Both the position numbers and the translations under genes were made by a program. This document shows, in pieces, positions 44,083 through 54,964 of a stretch of DNA of 64,000 nucleotides (position 1 is its first letter; every line of letters starts with the position of its first letter). The stretch lies in assembly GCF_907165205.1 (NCBI RefSeq), contig NC_058191.1:16060501-16124500 (forward strand), read 5' to 3'. The notes below the pieces were generated by a model. The model was not told where the DNA came from. It saw nothing but the letters and a program-made list of their open reading frames with translations, and did not search any database. Origin of the DNA: Coccinella septempunctata. Lineage: Eukaryota > Arthropoda > Insecta > Coleoptera > Coccinellidae.

Positions 44083-44275
44083 CTCCCAGTCTGCCGACAG
44101 ACTGAGAGTCGACCCAATATTCCTGCCGGAGAAGGCGGTCCGGACGGTAGGGTCGGCTCTCTGAACCCTAACGGTCGGCCCATTGAATAACGTTTCATCC
44201 TTAAAATGTCACACGTTAATCAAACAGTAAACAACGGTTTGTTAGTACCCTGTTAAATATTCATTCATATCATAC
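44083..44275 (-). other. Upstream extension of the g7 gag-like region
   Basis: GC-rich sequence, unique in this window, continues upstream of g7 on the minus strand with open Arg/Pro/Gly-rich frames (for example GPTRNRQPPGPWEP). It then becomes AT-rich. It is probably more of the same ancestral element. Nothing else is recognised. Confidence 0.4.
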
Positions 44276-44337
44276 TTTGCCGAATTGACCACTGAAATCT
44301 CAATTCCTATCTCAACTATCGAACTGAAATTCAACAC
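44276..44337 (-). repeat. Satellite scrap, reverse orientation
   Basis: About 60 bp of reversed satellite (CTTTGCCGAATTGACCACTG, CGAACTGAAATTCAAC) are cut by the 3' end of a type-C element. Confidence 0.7.
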
Positions 44338-44450
44338 TGCTGTATCCCGTTACCGGGAATAAATCTACAAAAAGAAGAAGACAAAAAAAAAAGAAAAAAA
44401 AAAAAATTCGAACAGACTTGTTACTTCTTAGTGCTAGTTGCGACTGTGTG
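44338..44450 (-). mobile_element. 3' fragment of a type-C (RTE-like) element
   Basis: 113 bp match the last part of element C in reverse (GCTGTATCCCGTTACCGGGA, a GAAGAAG/A-rich run, CTAGTTGCGACTGTGTG). The CATT repeats that end the full copy are absent. Severe 5' truncation like this is typical of non-LTR insertion. Confidence 0.8.
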
Positions 44451-44988
44451 AAAAAATCTCCAAGGACTATGCTGACATTATATGCCGACGACACAGGAAT
44501 CGCAATGCGACATCGCAAGCCAGAAATTATAGAAGGAATGTTACAAGAAGCTATAGATGAAATAAATGACTGGTGTATTAAATGGAAAATAAAACTCAAT
44601 GGACAAAAGAGCCAAGCGATATTACTGCAGAAGAGGAGACTAAGAACTACAACAAATCTAGAGGTAGATGGAGAAGAAATCGAATGGAAAAACGAAGCAA
44701 AATATTTAGGTATCACCCTAGACAAAGGTCTAACATGGAGAAGCCATATCAAACAAGCCGTTGACAAAACCAAGGCAGCGATGAATATGCTCTAACCGCT
44801 GATAGGTAGAAAGAGCCACATGTCAAATGAGACAAAATTGAAAATAATCAAAGCCGTTGCTAGACCGCAACTGACTTATGGATCAGGTGCTTGGGGATTC
44901 GCGGCAAAGAGCCATATACAAAGAATTCAGGCAACAGAAAACAAGCTACTACGATGTGCCATAGATGCGCCTTGGTTTGTCAAGAACA
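44451..44988 (+). pseudogene. Family-B Jockey ORF2 fragment B8
   Basis: The fragment starts just before the catalytic YADDTG box and runs through KINGQKS-like and DKGLTW regions to CAIDAPWFVK. A TAA interrupts it near 44795 (ATGAATATGCTCTAACCG). It joins diverged satellite at AAACTCTACACAATTTTTG. Both ends are truncated. Confidence 0.85.
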
Positions 44989-45213
44989 AACTCTACACAA
45001 TTTTTGAACTGAGATATACGTATTGAGTTTCATTCAGTTCGATAATTCAGATAGGAATTAAGATTTCTGTGGTCAATTCTGCAAAGTGTGATATGAATTT
45101 CTCAAAAACCGTTTGATCATTTCGACCCAAATCTTGAAACTTCACATAGTTTTCGAATTGAGATGCACATGTTGAATTTCATATCGATAGTTCTGATAGG
45201 AATTGAGATTTCA
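44989..45213 (+). repeat. Diverged satellite monomers
   Basis: About one and a half monomers of the diverged form (TGAACTGAGATATACGTATT) occur here, like those that flank block E elsewhere. Confidence 0.75.
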
Positions 45214-45243
45214 CGGTCCCCTGCTATAAAAAAAAAAAAAAAA
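45214..45243 (+). mobile_element. Remnant of a Jockey 3' end with A-run
   Basis: GGTCCCCTGCTATAAAAA... resembles the last bases of the A/B 3' UTR (CCCCCTGCTACACCAAA) and is followed by block K starting TGTCAAACAATGTC. This is the same 3'-end/K arrangement as element A2. Only about 15 bases support it, so the call is tentative. Confidence 0.45.
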
Positions 45244-45366
45244 TGTCAAACAATGTCATTTTCAGCCTCCGAGTCCCAAGTGCGACAGGCAACCACGCCC
45301 GCCACTGGTGTATGTACACAGTTTTCGAATTGAGATGCACATGTTGAATTTCAGTTCGAAAGGACC
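45244..45366. repeat. Block K, reversed unit U
   Basis: This is block K in reverse orientation relative to most units (AACAATGTCATTTTCAGCC, then the captured satellite dyad). It leads into a plus-strand gag fragment. Confidence 0.65.
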
Positions 45367-45687
45367 GTGGAGACCTGTGGACTTCAGTTCTACCTGGGGT
45401 TAGGCCCCCACAGTTGCTGGCGGTGTGGCAATGAAGGCCACCACAGGGAGGACTGCCGAGGGGAAAGGACGAAGTTCTGTTCCAGGTGCGGCCGTGTGGG
45501 GGTCCTTTCTAGGGTGTGTTGCGTTAGAGATAAGGGACCAGGGACCGCCAGAACTGCCTCAGGACCGACCGCAACTCCAGGGAGCAGGACAGAGGCCATA
45601 CTGCCGGACCTCCGACTGAGGCCCGCCGTACCGTCAACACCGTCAGAACCGTCGCCGCCCACATCGTTGCCGCCCCTACCGAAGTAG
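45367..45687 (+). pseudogene. gag zinc-knuckle fragment, copy g8
   Basis: This is the only gag fragment on the plus strand, because the whole unit U is inverted here. It has 106 codons with the intact first knuckle (CWRCGNEGHHREDC), the V-for-H second knuckle and the proline-rich tail. Confidence 0.65.
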
Positions 45688-46141
45688 AAGGTGAAAATGG
45701 ATTAGAATTACCGAAACAAAAATTACCGATTATTAAAATGATACCGTTCCGAAAAATATCTTTTATTGCACCAACCGAAATGGTGGATACGCTAACCGGA
45801 GTAGTAGTCGATTCGTCAAAATATCATTTCAATTCCTAAGGAACTATTGGAGCAATTCGAACCAAATCTTGAAACTGCACATAGTTTTCGCATGCATCTC
45901 AATATGCAACTCAATTCGAAAACTATGTGAAGTTTCAAGATTTGGGTCGAAATGATCAAACGGTTTTTGAGAAATTCATATCACACTTTGCCGAATTGAC
46001 CACAGAAATCTTAATTCCTATCTGAATTATCGAACTGAATGAAACTCAATACGTATATCTCAGTTCAAAAATTGTGTAGAGTTTCGAGATTTGGATCGAA
46101 TTTTGATGGTCAATGAATAAAAGAATAAGTTCTATTTATCA
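45688..46141 (-). repeat. Block D, satellite inversion and diverged satellite (reversed unit U)
   Basis: In order: reversed D (GGTGGATACGCTAACCGG), forward satellite, the inversion point near 45895 (CGCATGCATCTCAATATGC), then reversed diverged monomers. This mirrors 2387-2946. Confidence 0.65.
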
Positions 46142-46490
46142 TGAATTGTTCGATCAAGGAGACTCAACTTTCGGAATAATAACTTATGACAAGAATATCC
46201 ATGAACCTTGACAAGAGCGACTTCGGCAAGTCTGGGAAGAATCGTTTCGGTCCGTCAAAAATGACATATCGGCCTATTTTCCATATCGCATTCGTCCGAA
46301 ATACGATGCAATGATGAACCCAATAATTGGTACAAATAAAAAACTTTAAAATCCTCGAGATTGCGCAGGAAACTTTCAATTTCAAGTCCTTAGCAATAAT
46401 TTACCAACCATTCACCCGTAAAATTTCCGTCAACTTGGCTAATATCGGTCCCACTATTTGAAGAAATCCAAAGTGTTAAGGTCAAACAAG
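46142..46490 (-). repeat. Blocks E and F, reversed unit U (copy 4)
   Basis: Block E lies in reverse with its 73-codon frame on the minus strand. Block F follows and ends AAGTGTTAAGGTCAAACAAG, where element B3 begins. Confidence 0.65.
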
Positions 46491-48102
46491 CATTCCGAGT
46501 CATTCGCTTGACAGGAGAAGACGTGCTACAGTGCTCCTAGTGCTATAAAAGAGAAAGCGGACGAGAAAGTCGAAGTGTCACAGTGCCGTAAAAGAGAAAG
46601 CGGAGGTGAAAGTGCCCACTAACCAAGCTACGGAATATTTGATTCCGTCTGTGAAGTTGTGTAGGTTCTATATTTGTTATCGGAATTTTAATTCGTTAAA
46701 ATTTTCAAAGTTGGTGTTCATCCTAAGTGTCCAGAGAATTTTTTTTATTTTCTCGTTGGTACTGCAGAAAACATCAGGTGAGCTTATTTTTCGTATCTCT
46801 TTTCTGATTTTTATCATAGCGTATAAAACATTCGGCTTTATACCATAGTTTTATATTAGACTATTTTAGTTAAGATTTCTGAATATTTTATTATTTCCAA
46901 ATTATTTGATATTTTGAGATTTTTGATTATAAAACCATGTCGGAAACCTCAGATAATGAGGGCTCCTACATGGAAGCGACCGATGCTGAAGAGTTCAGCG
47001 AAGGCGAACACGAGGAGCTTGTAAAGCTCAGAGAAGAAAATGGGCAGTTGAAAGCTCAAATAGTCAAACTGACTGAAACTGTGTCACAGTTGGTCGGTGA
47101 GATGCGCCTCTTGAGGGAGGAAATGACCCGCAATAATATGACGAAATCTCCCACTTACGCCGCAATCACAAAGCCGGTAGCGGGTTCCAAAAATAATTCC
47201 CTTGATGGAATTGTTTCACAACCCGAAACAAGGAAAAATGATTCAACGCAGGTCGCGAAGGCCCCAAACGCGCCCCCAACTAAACGCGCGCGGAAAGAAA
47301 GCTCCTCTTCTGATGAGGAGACTGTCAAGAAGGCAACGGAAGTGCCTAAAAGAGATAAAATTCCACCCATCACGATGATGGGCACCTCAGATTGGGTAGA
47401 GATATCTAAAGCTCTCTACACAAAAAGGATAAATTACAACCGTGCAACTACAGTTAAAGACGGTATAAAAATCATCGCGTCAACCGTAGATGATTTTAGA
47501 AAAATCACTACATTCTTCGAGCAGCATGGTAAAGAATTTTTTACCTACCAAATGGAGGAGGAGAAGAAGATATATGCCGTTATTAGGCATTAACCAATCG
47601 ACGCTGATCTTGCGTTGATTAAGGACGACCTGATATTCCAGGGAATAACAGACGCTGAGGTGTCCAGAATGACATCGAACAAGACAAAGAAACAAATACC
47701 TCTCTACCTGGTTAAAACCCAGAAAAAGGAAATATTCGAAGTGAAGCGACTCTACAACCTCTGTATTGTGGTTGAGCATAAAAAGAGGCCTGAAAGTCCA
47801 AGCCAGTGCTTTAGGTGCCAAAGGTACGGGCATGCACAAAACAAATGCTCCTTCCCGTGGAGATGCGTGAAGTGCTCAGGAAGCCACAGCAGCAATGACT
47901 GCACACTCACCAGAAAAGGTGAAGAGAGAAATGCCACATGCGTCTTATGTGGAGAAGAGGGCCATCCAGCTAGCTACAAAGGATGTAGCGAGTTCAAGTT
48001 GGTGACCAGAAAGAAAAATTCCCAAAAATCAGTTGAACCGAAAAAGAAGGTAACAAAAACAACAACTTCTGAACAAAAAATTCAGGAAGTAGCGAAGATC
48101 CA

Positions 48103-48111
48103 ACCTACAGA
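48103..48111 (+). repeat. Target-site duplication of element C, left copy
   Basis: CCTACAGAG precedes the CATT-repeat end of C and is repeated at 51770-51778. Uninterrupted copies B1 and B2 carry it once, proving the insertion point. Confidence 0.85.
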
Positions 48112-48232
48112 GCATTCATTCATTCATTGCTGTATCCCGTTACCGGGAATGAATCTACAAAAAGAAGAAGAAGAAAAAAAAAAATTCGAACAGACTTATT
48201 ATATTATTATTATTATAAGTAATTTCTTAGTG

Positions 48233-51200
48233 CTAGTTGCGACTGTGTGTCCTCCTGTGACTAAAGAGACCCAACCGTGACCTGCAGATCCTTCCACACT
48301 CAGGGCATGGATAGTCACCAACCAGATCTGGCCGCCGCTGTATCCTTCTCGATTCTCCATTATATCTGTTTACCAAAGACCTCCACTGTGACCTGTCTAA
48401 CGCTAGTTGTTCCCAGTTATGGTTGGCATTAACTGATTTTAGGGATTGATGTAGTGTATCCTTAAACCGCTTATACTGGCCTCCTGGTTTCCGGGCTCCC
48501 TCAGTGAGTTCGCCGTATAGAGCTACCTTGGGGAGTCTTGTGTCTTGCATCCTCAGAATGTGGCCGCTCCATCTGAGTCGGGCCCTCGTTACTTGAGTCT
48601 CAACTGTTGTACAACTCGCGCGCTGCAAGACTTCTGCATTCGAAACTTTGTGGAACCATCTGATGTGCATTATCTGTCTTAGATGACGTTGCTGCGTCTG
48701 TTCAAGCTGTTTAATATGTCGCCTGTAGGGAGTCCAGCTTTCGCTTCCGTAAAGAAGCGTTGGGAGGACCACTGCTCTGTAAACAGCTGTCTTGGTCTTC
48801 AGATTGAGGTCGTGATTTTGAAACACTCTGTCCTTCAGCTTCCAGAATGCCGTGTCAATTTCCGTGTCAAGGTTAGCCCTAGTATTTATGAAGCTTCCCA
48901 AGTATTTGAACTGTTCGACCTGTTCTAGAGTTTCATTGTCCAGGCTGATATCTGTTTGAAGGCTTTCTGGCGGACTCACCAGGATTTTGGTCTTATCAAT
49001 ATTGAGTCTAAGGCCTAAAGCTTCGTATATATGTTTATAGGTGTCCATCATTATCTGTAGATCCTCTGAGCTGCTAGCGATGAGTGAACAGTCGTCTGCA
49101 TATTGAAGTTCCGTGATAAACTTGGTACGGGTTTTTGCTCTGAGGCGCTTCAGGTTAAACAGGCCTCCATCAAATCTGAATCTTATCCCAACACCTCTTA
49201 CGGGCATGCTCATGTCAGCAATTATCGATACAGCTATCGCGAAAATATTGAACAGTAAAGGCGCTAATACGCAGCCTTGTTTTATTCCAGAGTTGGTTGA
49301 GAAATGGTCGGTTGTAGAGCCATTATGCTGTATTCTAGCGGTGTTGTTGGTATGAAGGCTTTTACACACTGCTAGGAATTTTTCGGGTACTCCTAGACGT
49401 GCCATGATTTTCCATAGCGCTCTCCGATTCACCGAGTCGAATGCCTTGCTTAAATCGATGAAGGCTGTATAAATCCTTGTTTGTTGTTCACGGGCCTTTT
49501 CTTGTAGCTGTCGCAGTGTAAAAATTAGGTCCACCGTACCTCGATTTGGTCGAAAGCCGCACTGGCATTCAGGTAAAAGCTTCTCTAAGAGTGGAACCAG
49601 ACGATTAGCCATAATCTTCGAGAGAATTTTACCGGCCACGCTAAGCAACGATATGCCTCTGTAATTGTTGCAATTCGACGTATCGCCTTTGTTCTTATAG
49701 AGGTTGATAACTAAAGCGTCTCTGAAGTCTTGTGGCACATCTTCCTGTTTCCAGATCTTGCGGAATAGTGTTAGGAGACTATTGAGAATGTCTTCATCTA
49801 AGGCTTTGAATATCTCCGCCGGAATGCCGTCTAGACCAGGTGACTTATCATTTTTCATATTTTTGATCGCACTTATGATTTCCGACATTGAGATTTCGTC
49901 ATCAAGCGACGTCATCGGACTATACGCGGGGAGCAGGTCTAAAATGGATAAATCCGAGTCGTTATTTTGATTCAAGACCTGTGAGTAGTGCTCCTTCCAT
50001 CTTTCGAGAATTTTTCTATCATCAGTTAGAAAAGCTCCTTGAGCATCTCTTATAGGAAAGCTAGCTTTTCTGCTTGGACCGTAAACAGTTTTAATAGCTT
50101 CGAAAAAACGCCTGTAGTCATGGTTATCGGCGTAAGCTTGTATTTCCCTAGCTTTTTCTTTCCACCAGCTGTCCTTGATTTTTCTTATTTCTTGACGGAC
50201 CTCGCGTTTTAGGTTTATGAAACTTATTTGGGCTGCAACATCGCCAGGCTTGTTAATTGCGGTTTTCATCGCTTTGTGTTTTGCGTCCAAAAGGGGTGCG
50301 ATATGAGTTTCGCTGTCGGCAAACCAGTCTGGGGATTTTCGGGAGCGTTCTGTGCCCAGTATTTCTTTCGCTGTATTTGTAAGGGATGACTTGAAACGGA
50401 GCCAATGAGTCTCAATGTCGTCGTTATAATCCGGTGGTGTTAGGCTATCTTTGACGGCAGCTGTGAATCTTTCCTTTGTAGAAGGGTTTTGTAGTTTGGA
50501 GATTTGAAGGCGCTCTCTTAGATACTTTGGCTTGCGTTGGTATTTTGGGCGCATTGAGATTTTCATTCTCGAGATTACCAGTCTATGATCAGTCCAGCAC
50601 TCCAGATCTGCTCTGGGTTTAGTGACCAACACCTCTTTCAGATCTTTCCTTCTCACGATCACATAGTCGAGGGTATGCCAATGCCCTGAGCGCGGGTGTC
50701 GCCAGGTCCCCCTTGAATTGGGTCTCGTAATAAAATAGGTGTTCGTTATGCACAGATTGTGTTCTGCACAAAGAGCCAGCAGACGTTCTCCATTCGAATT
50801 AATGCTGTCTGTGCCGTGTTTCCCTATTATTCCCGGCCATAGTTCTGAGTCTTGACCTCTGCCCACTCTGGCGTTGAAGTCTCCAAGGAGAATAATTCGT
50901 TCCCGTTTTGGGATTTTTCTTAATGTAGCAACGAGTGTTTCGTAAAAAGTGTCCTTCAAGTTGTCAGAGGAGTTCAAAGTGGGTGCGTATACTGCAATTA
51001 TGTTCACAAACGTGTTATTCGCTGCAGGAAAACGTAGGGTCATTAAACGTTCTGAGATACCAACTGGATTTTCGGTAAGTTTGGCGGCCAGGTCGTTTCT
51101 AATGGCAAAGCCTACGCCATGTTGTCTGATTTCGCCTTCCGGCAAGCCTTTCCAGAAAAAAGTATACGCTTGTTCTACCAAGCTACCTTCGTCCGAAAAG

Positions 51201-51451
51201 CGTGTTTCGCTTAAAGCAACTATTGCAATAGATGTTCGTTGCAGTTCCTTATCGATTAGGGCAGTACGCCTCTCTGGTCGGTCGGCCTTGGGGTTGTCTA
51301 GCAAGGTTCTGACGTTCCATGCTGCAAAAGCTATGTGCTTTTCATTGGTGTTTGTTCGATGATTCACTCGCTCAGGCACCCTCCCCCGGAGATCCGAATG
51401 GGAGGGTATTTTACCTCCGGATAAGAATTTTGTCCTGTTCGATTGATCCAT
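48233..51451 (-). CDS. Endonuclease-reverse transcriptase of element C, with C-terminal zinc finger
   Basis: This 1,072-residue protein starts at ATG 51451 and is uninterrupted. The AP-like endonuclease shows AWNVRTLL, LSETRFS, LGDFNARVG, LDYVIV and WTDHRLV. The RT shows NNYRGISLLS, CGFRPNRGT, FIDLSKAFDSVNR, GIKQGCVLAPLLF and the catalytic QYADDC. The C-terminus ends in a C2H2-type finger (C1049, C1052, H1065, H1069; CPECGRICRS). The protein would nick target DNA and reverse transcribe the element RNA. All key residues are present, so it may still be competent. Confidence 0.9.
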   Translation of the reverse strand: MDQSNRTKFLSGGKIPSHSDLRGRVPERVNHRTNTNEKHIAFAAWNVRTLLDNPKADRPERRTALIDKELQRTSIAIVALSETRFSDEGSLVEQAYTFFWKGLPEGEIRQHGVGFAIRNDLAAKLTENPVGISERLMTLRFPAANNTFVNIIAVYAPTLNSSDNLKDTFYETLVATLRKIPKRERIILLGDFNARVGRGQDSELWPGIIGKHGTDSINSNGERLLALCAEHNLCITNTYFITRPNSRGTWRHPRSGHWHTLDYVIVRRKDLKEVLVTKPRADLECWTDHRLVISRMKISMRPKYQRKPKYLRERLQISKLQNPSTKERFTAAVKDSLTPPDYNDDIETHWLRFKSSLTNTAKEILGTERSRKSPDWFADSETHIAPLLDAKHKAMKTAINKPGDVAAQISFINLKREVRQEIRKIKDSWWKEKAREIQAYADNHDYRRFFEAIKTVYGPSRKASFPIRDAQGAFLTDDRKILERWKEHYSQVLNQNNDSDLSILDLLPAYSPMTSLDDEISMSEIISAIKNMKNDKSPGLDGIPAEIFKALDEDILNSLLTLFRKIWKQEDVPQDFRDALVINLYKNKGDTSNCNNYRGISLLSVAGKILSKIMANRLVPLLEKLLPECQCGFRPNRGTVDLIFTLRQLQEKAREQQTRIYTAFIDLSKAFDSVNRRALWKIMARLGVPEKFLAVCKSLHTNNTARIQHNGSTTDHFSTNSGIKQGCVLAPLLFNIFAIAVSIIADMSMPVRGVGIRFRFDGGLFNLKRLRAKTRTKFITELQYADDCSLIASSSEDLQIMMDTYKHIYEALGLRLNIDKTKILVSPPESLQTDISLDNETLEQVEQFKYLGSFINTRANLDTEIDTAFWKLKDRVFQNHDLNLKTKTAVYRAVVLPTLLYGSESWTPYRRHIKQLEQTQQRHLRQIMHIRWFHKVSNAEVLQRASCTTVETQVTRARLRWSGHILRMQDTRLPKVALYGELTEGARKPGGQYKRFKDTLHQSLKSVNANHNWEQLALDRSQWRSLVNRYNGESRRIQRRPDLVGDYPCPECGRICRSRLGLFSHRRTHSRN

Positions 51452-51769
51452 CTTTTTGTAGGAGCTGCGTTAGAAGGTGTTCAAAAGCTGCACTGGTAAC
51501 GCTGTCAGTGCAACTTTGGTTGCGGCTACGACTAGATTATCTTGTGGCACAGGTATCCTGAGACGACAAGGTCTGAGACGTAACTTGAGCAACGCAGAGA
51601 GCCATTTCCTGCTCAAGCCAATGTTTAGGCTACGTAATTGTGGGAAACAGAGTTATACCGCTCATGTTCGGTCGCCAGAGCCTCGTTCGTAAGAACAGGG
51701 TGCACCGCGAGTAGGTGAGGTTGGCATTTGAGGGGAGAGGCTATAAAACGCATCCTTCCCCCTTACACC
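51452..51769 (-). promoter_or_regulatory. 5' UTR of element C
   Basis: This lies between the outer end of C and its start codon. It is more GC-balanced than the surrounding Jockey sequence. No specific promoter motif is recognised. The outermost bases (GGGGTGTAAGGGGGAAGG on the minus strand) directly follow the target duplication. Confidence 0.55.
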
Positions 51770-51778
51770 CCTACAGAG
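51770..51778 (+). repeat. Target-site duplication of element C, right copy
   Basis: This is the second CCTACAGAG. Downstream the ORF1 of B3 continues with CAGGAAAAGAAGAGGGAG exactly as in B1. Confidence 0.85.
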
Positions 51779-51999
51779 CAGGAAAAGAAGAGGGAGACTC
51801 CAAAACCCGTCCAGAAAAAAGAAGGACAGAAAAAGCTTACAATGAAACAAGATGTGAACAGTCAACAGGAGAAGAAAAAGATATCTGAATCAGCCGATGA
51901 TTTAGATATCTTCACGGAAAAAATTTTCAACAAGATAATGTTGAAAATTGAGAGGGAAATGGAGAAAAAACTCCAAACATTATTCAGTAAACTGAATTA

Positions 52000-54683
52000 A
52001 TGGACCTTACGGATATTAGGAAGAAATCCCTCAAGATAATCTCGTGGAACATAAACGGGATCAACACTCGGAAAGCCGAGATAGAACAAATAATATCAGA
52101 AAGACAACCTGATATTATAGCCCTACAGGAAACAAGAATAAACCGAAACAGAAGACTGAATTTCATGAATTATGAAACATATAGATGTGACAGAATTACA
52201 AACACCGGAGGAGGAGTAGCAATATTGGTGAGAACAGATCTGAAACACTACTTTAAAAGTAGATCCGACGAAACACAAGGAAAAACAGAGAAAGTGACGA
52301 TTGTTGCCGAATTAAATCGGCAAAGAGTCGAAATAACCTCGGCGTATAAGCCACCACAAAACAATCTATTGGAAGAAGAGATAAACAACATGTTGGAAGG
52401 ATCAAACCCGAAAATCTCCATCGGAGATTTCAACTGTAAATCCCCATTATGGAATAGCATAACAGAGAATAGAAATGGCAAAAAACTCAAGGATTTCGCC
52501 GAAAAACAAAATGCCATAGTTATTGGACCAGAGCTACCGACATATCTTGCTTTTGGAAGAGGAATACCAGATGTAATAGATATCGCGATATTGAAAAATA
52601 TAACTCAAGAATTCTCGATTGAAACTTTGGAAGATGGAACCTCAAACCACAATCCCGTGGAATTGACAATTGGAGAAGAACCAAGAGAAAAACTGCTGGA
52701 AATGAGAGAATATACCAATTGGACTAAATACAGCCATTTAATACAATCGGAAATAACAGAAATTCCAACAATAAACACTCCAGACGATCTCGAATGTGCG
52801 GTTGATAAACTGGAAGAGATTATATTGAAAGCTTACGAAAAAAGCACAAGAAGAGTGAAGAGACCAGCTCCAAGTCATCCGCATGGCGATACGCCTAAAG
52901 AAGTAAAAGATCTTATACAAGAAAATCGAAGACTCAGAAGAATATATAGGATGAACAAAAATGATCTAAATAGAAGGAACCTCAACCGACATAGCCAAGT
53001 TCTGAAAAATGCCCTGAAAGATCTAAGAACAAGCAGATGGAACAAAAGGGTTCAAGAACTGAATACAATCGATCATTCTGCATGGAGAATGCAAAAAAGC
53101 CTACGAGGAGAAAAGACTAAAATTCCACCCCTACACGGAGAAAGGGGAATGGTTTATACCAATACTGATAAGGCAGATGCATTGGCGGACTCGATCGAAC
53201 GAGAATCGAGAATAAATTACAGGATAGACGACGATAATGAAGATTTGGAAGAACTGGTTGAAGAAAATGATGAAGAAATGGATGAATTACCAGCGACTGC
53301 TGAAATAGACAAGCCAACATCGCCAAATGAAATCAGGGAAATAATTAGAAGTTTGAAGAAGAGGAAAGCTACCGGAAGCGATAAAATAACGAATGTTATG
53401 TTGAAGAAATTACCTAGAAAAGGTATAGCCGCTCTAACTAATATCGCGAATGGAATTATGAGGACAGAACACTACCCAGAAAACTGGAAAACAGCAGAAG
53501 TCATAGTATTCAATAAACCATTCCACAAAACTACAGACCGATAAGTCTACTGTCGGCTTTAGGAAAAGTAGTAGAAAGAATTATCGCCACTAGGCTAAAT
53601 GAGGAAACCGAAAATCTGAAACTAATTCCACCAGAACAGTTCGGATTCAGAAGAGAGCATTCAACAGAACAACAATTATTAAGGCTCACAGAGTACATAA
53701 CAGAGGGATTCCAAAATAAACAAGCTACAGGTCTTGTTTTACTAGACGTCGCCAGAGCATTCGACAGAGTATGGCATGAAGGATTAATATATAAGATGAG
53801 ATGTGCTGGATATTCGATCAAAATATGCAAGTTGATACGGAATTATCTCAAAAATAGAAGATTTTACGTGAAAGTGGGAGGAGAATGCTCCTCAACAAGA
53901 GATATAGAGGCTGGAGTACCCCAAGGATCAGTACTTGGGCCACTTCTGTACAACATATACATCCACGATATTCCGAAAAATCCAAGAACCATGCTAACGT
54001 TATATGCTGACGACACAGGCATAGCAACTCGACACCGAAATCCTGAAATAATAGAACGAGTTCTACAAGAGTCGATTGACGAAACAAATGACTGGTGCAT
54101 AAAGTGGAAAATCAAGCTCAATGGACAAAAGAGCCAAGCAATATTACTACAGAAGAGAAGACTGCGACCCACAACGAAACTGGATGTTGACGGCGAAGAA
54201 ATCGACTGGAAAAATGAAGCCAAATATTTAGGAATAACACTTGACAAAGGACTTACTTGGAAAAGTCATATCAAAAAAGCAATCGACAAAACGAAAGCAG
54301 CGATGAATAGACTCTATCCTCTGATAGGAAGAAGAAGCCACATGTGGAAAGAGACAAAATTGAAGATAATCAAAGCCGTTGTTAGGCCTCAACTGACTTA
54401 TGGATCAGCTGCCTGGGGCTTCGCGGCAAAGAGACACATCAAAAGAATTCAGGCCACTGAAAACAAGCTGCTACGATGTGCAATAGATGCACCTTGGTTT
54501 GTCAGGAATGGACAGATATATAGGGACCTGAAATGGGAAACCATAACGGAATTGATGAACAGAAAAGCAGAGAAATTATTCGAAACAGCGAAACACCATC
54601 CGAATCAAGAACTCAGGAGACTAGTGGACTACGACCCAGAGGATGACAAGAGGAAAATACGAGGAGACCAAGAGATCAATTAA
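52000..54683 (+). pseudogene. Jockey ORF2 endonuclease-reverse transcriptase, copy B3, frameshifted
   Basis: It starts at the TAATG overlap and is open for 514 codons with endonuclease motifs SWNIN, LQETR, IGDFNC and SNHNPV. Near 53520, about 20 bases are missing relative to B4 (AATAAACCATTCCACAAAAC), which shifts the frame at the start of RT. RT continues in another frame: FGFRREHST, AFDRVW, VPQGSVLGPLLYN, YADDTG at about 54000. The C-terminus (DKRKIRGDQEIN) is shortened relative to B7, apparently by a second small deletion. Confidence 0.9.
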
Positions 54684-54964
54684 TAAGAGATTAAAATAAC
54701 AACAGAAACTTATTGAAAAATTCAATAAATTGTTAATCCAATAGAGGATATACACATAAATCCCAGCGCGATAGTGTGCGACAAGAAAACCGACTAAGAG
54801 ATGAACGGTTTATAGGCAAATGCCCGGGAACAAAATTCAAGAAGCAGTTAAGGGTTTTTAGTGCGTCACAAGTTCAGGAGAGTGAGAAACCCCACACTTG
54901 TTCCCCCTCAGGAGAGGGTGGTTCGTCTGATTTGCAGATTTTCCCCCTGCTACACAAAAAAAAA
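54684..54964 (+). other. 3' UTR and tail of B3
   Basis: It shares GGCAAATGCCCGG, GCAGTTAAGGGTTTTTAGTG and TTTTCCCCCTGCTACAC with the family-A 3' UTR. The A-run has only nine bases. Confidence 0.75.

Larger units (their letters stand above)
48112..51769 (-). mobile_element. RTE-like non-LTR retrotransposon C, apparently full length
   Basis: The 3,658-bp element on the minus strand has a ~320-bp 5' UTR, one long ORF, a short 3' UTR with simple-repeat tracts and a tail of CATT repeats (AATG on its own strand). A 9-bp duplication (CCTACAGAG) flanks it inside ORF1 of B3. A single ORF and a microsatellite-like tail instead of poly(A) point to the RTE group. The clade call is provisional. Confidence 0.85.
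46937..52000 (+). pseudogene. Jockey ORF1, copy B3, split by element C
   Basis: ORF1 starts at ATG 46937. At 47591-47593 a TTA leucine codon of B1 has become TAA (RH stop), ending the product after 218 residues. The frame reopens and carries the three knuckles (CFRCQRYGHAQNKC and following) to 48111, where element C interrupts it. The C-terminal part resumes at 51770 and ends at 52000 in the TAATG overlap. Confidence 0.88.
46491..54964 (+). mobile_element. Near full-length Jockey-clade element B3 (family B), with nested element C
   Basis: It has the complete 5' end (CATTCCGAGTCATTCGC), 5' UTR, ORF1, ORF2, 3' UTR and a short A-run at 54956-54964. Without the nested element C and its target duplication the length is about 4.8 kb, equal to A1. 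It is disabled by a nonsense codon in ORF1, by the C insertion and by a frameshift in ORF2. The left end sits at the K/F motif of a reversed unit. The right flank is block G, so no target duplication is visible. Confidence 0.9.

Noticed and set aside
46540..46560. TATAAAAG in the 5' UTR as a TATA box
   Set aside because: It is one version of a repeated AAAAGAGAAAG word lying downstream of the element's first base. In A2 the same place reads TTGTAAAAG, so a TATA function is not supported.
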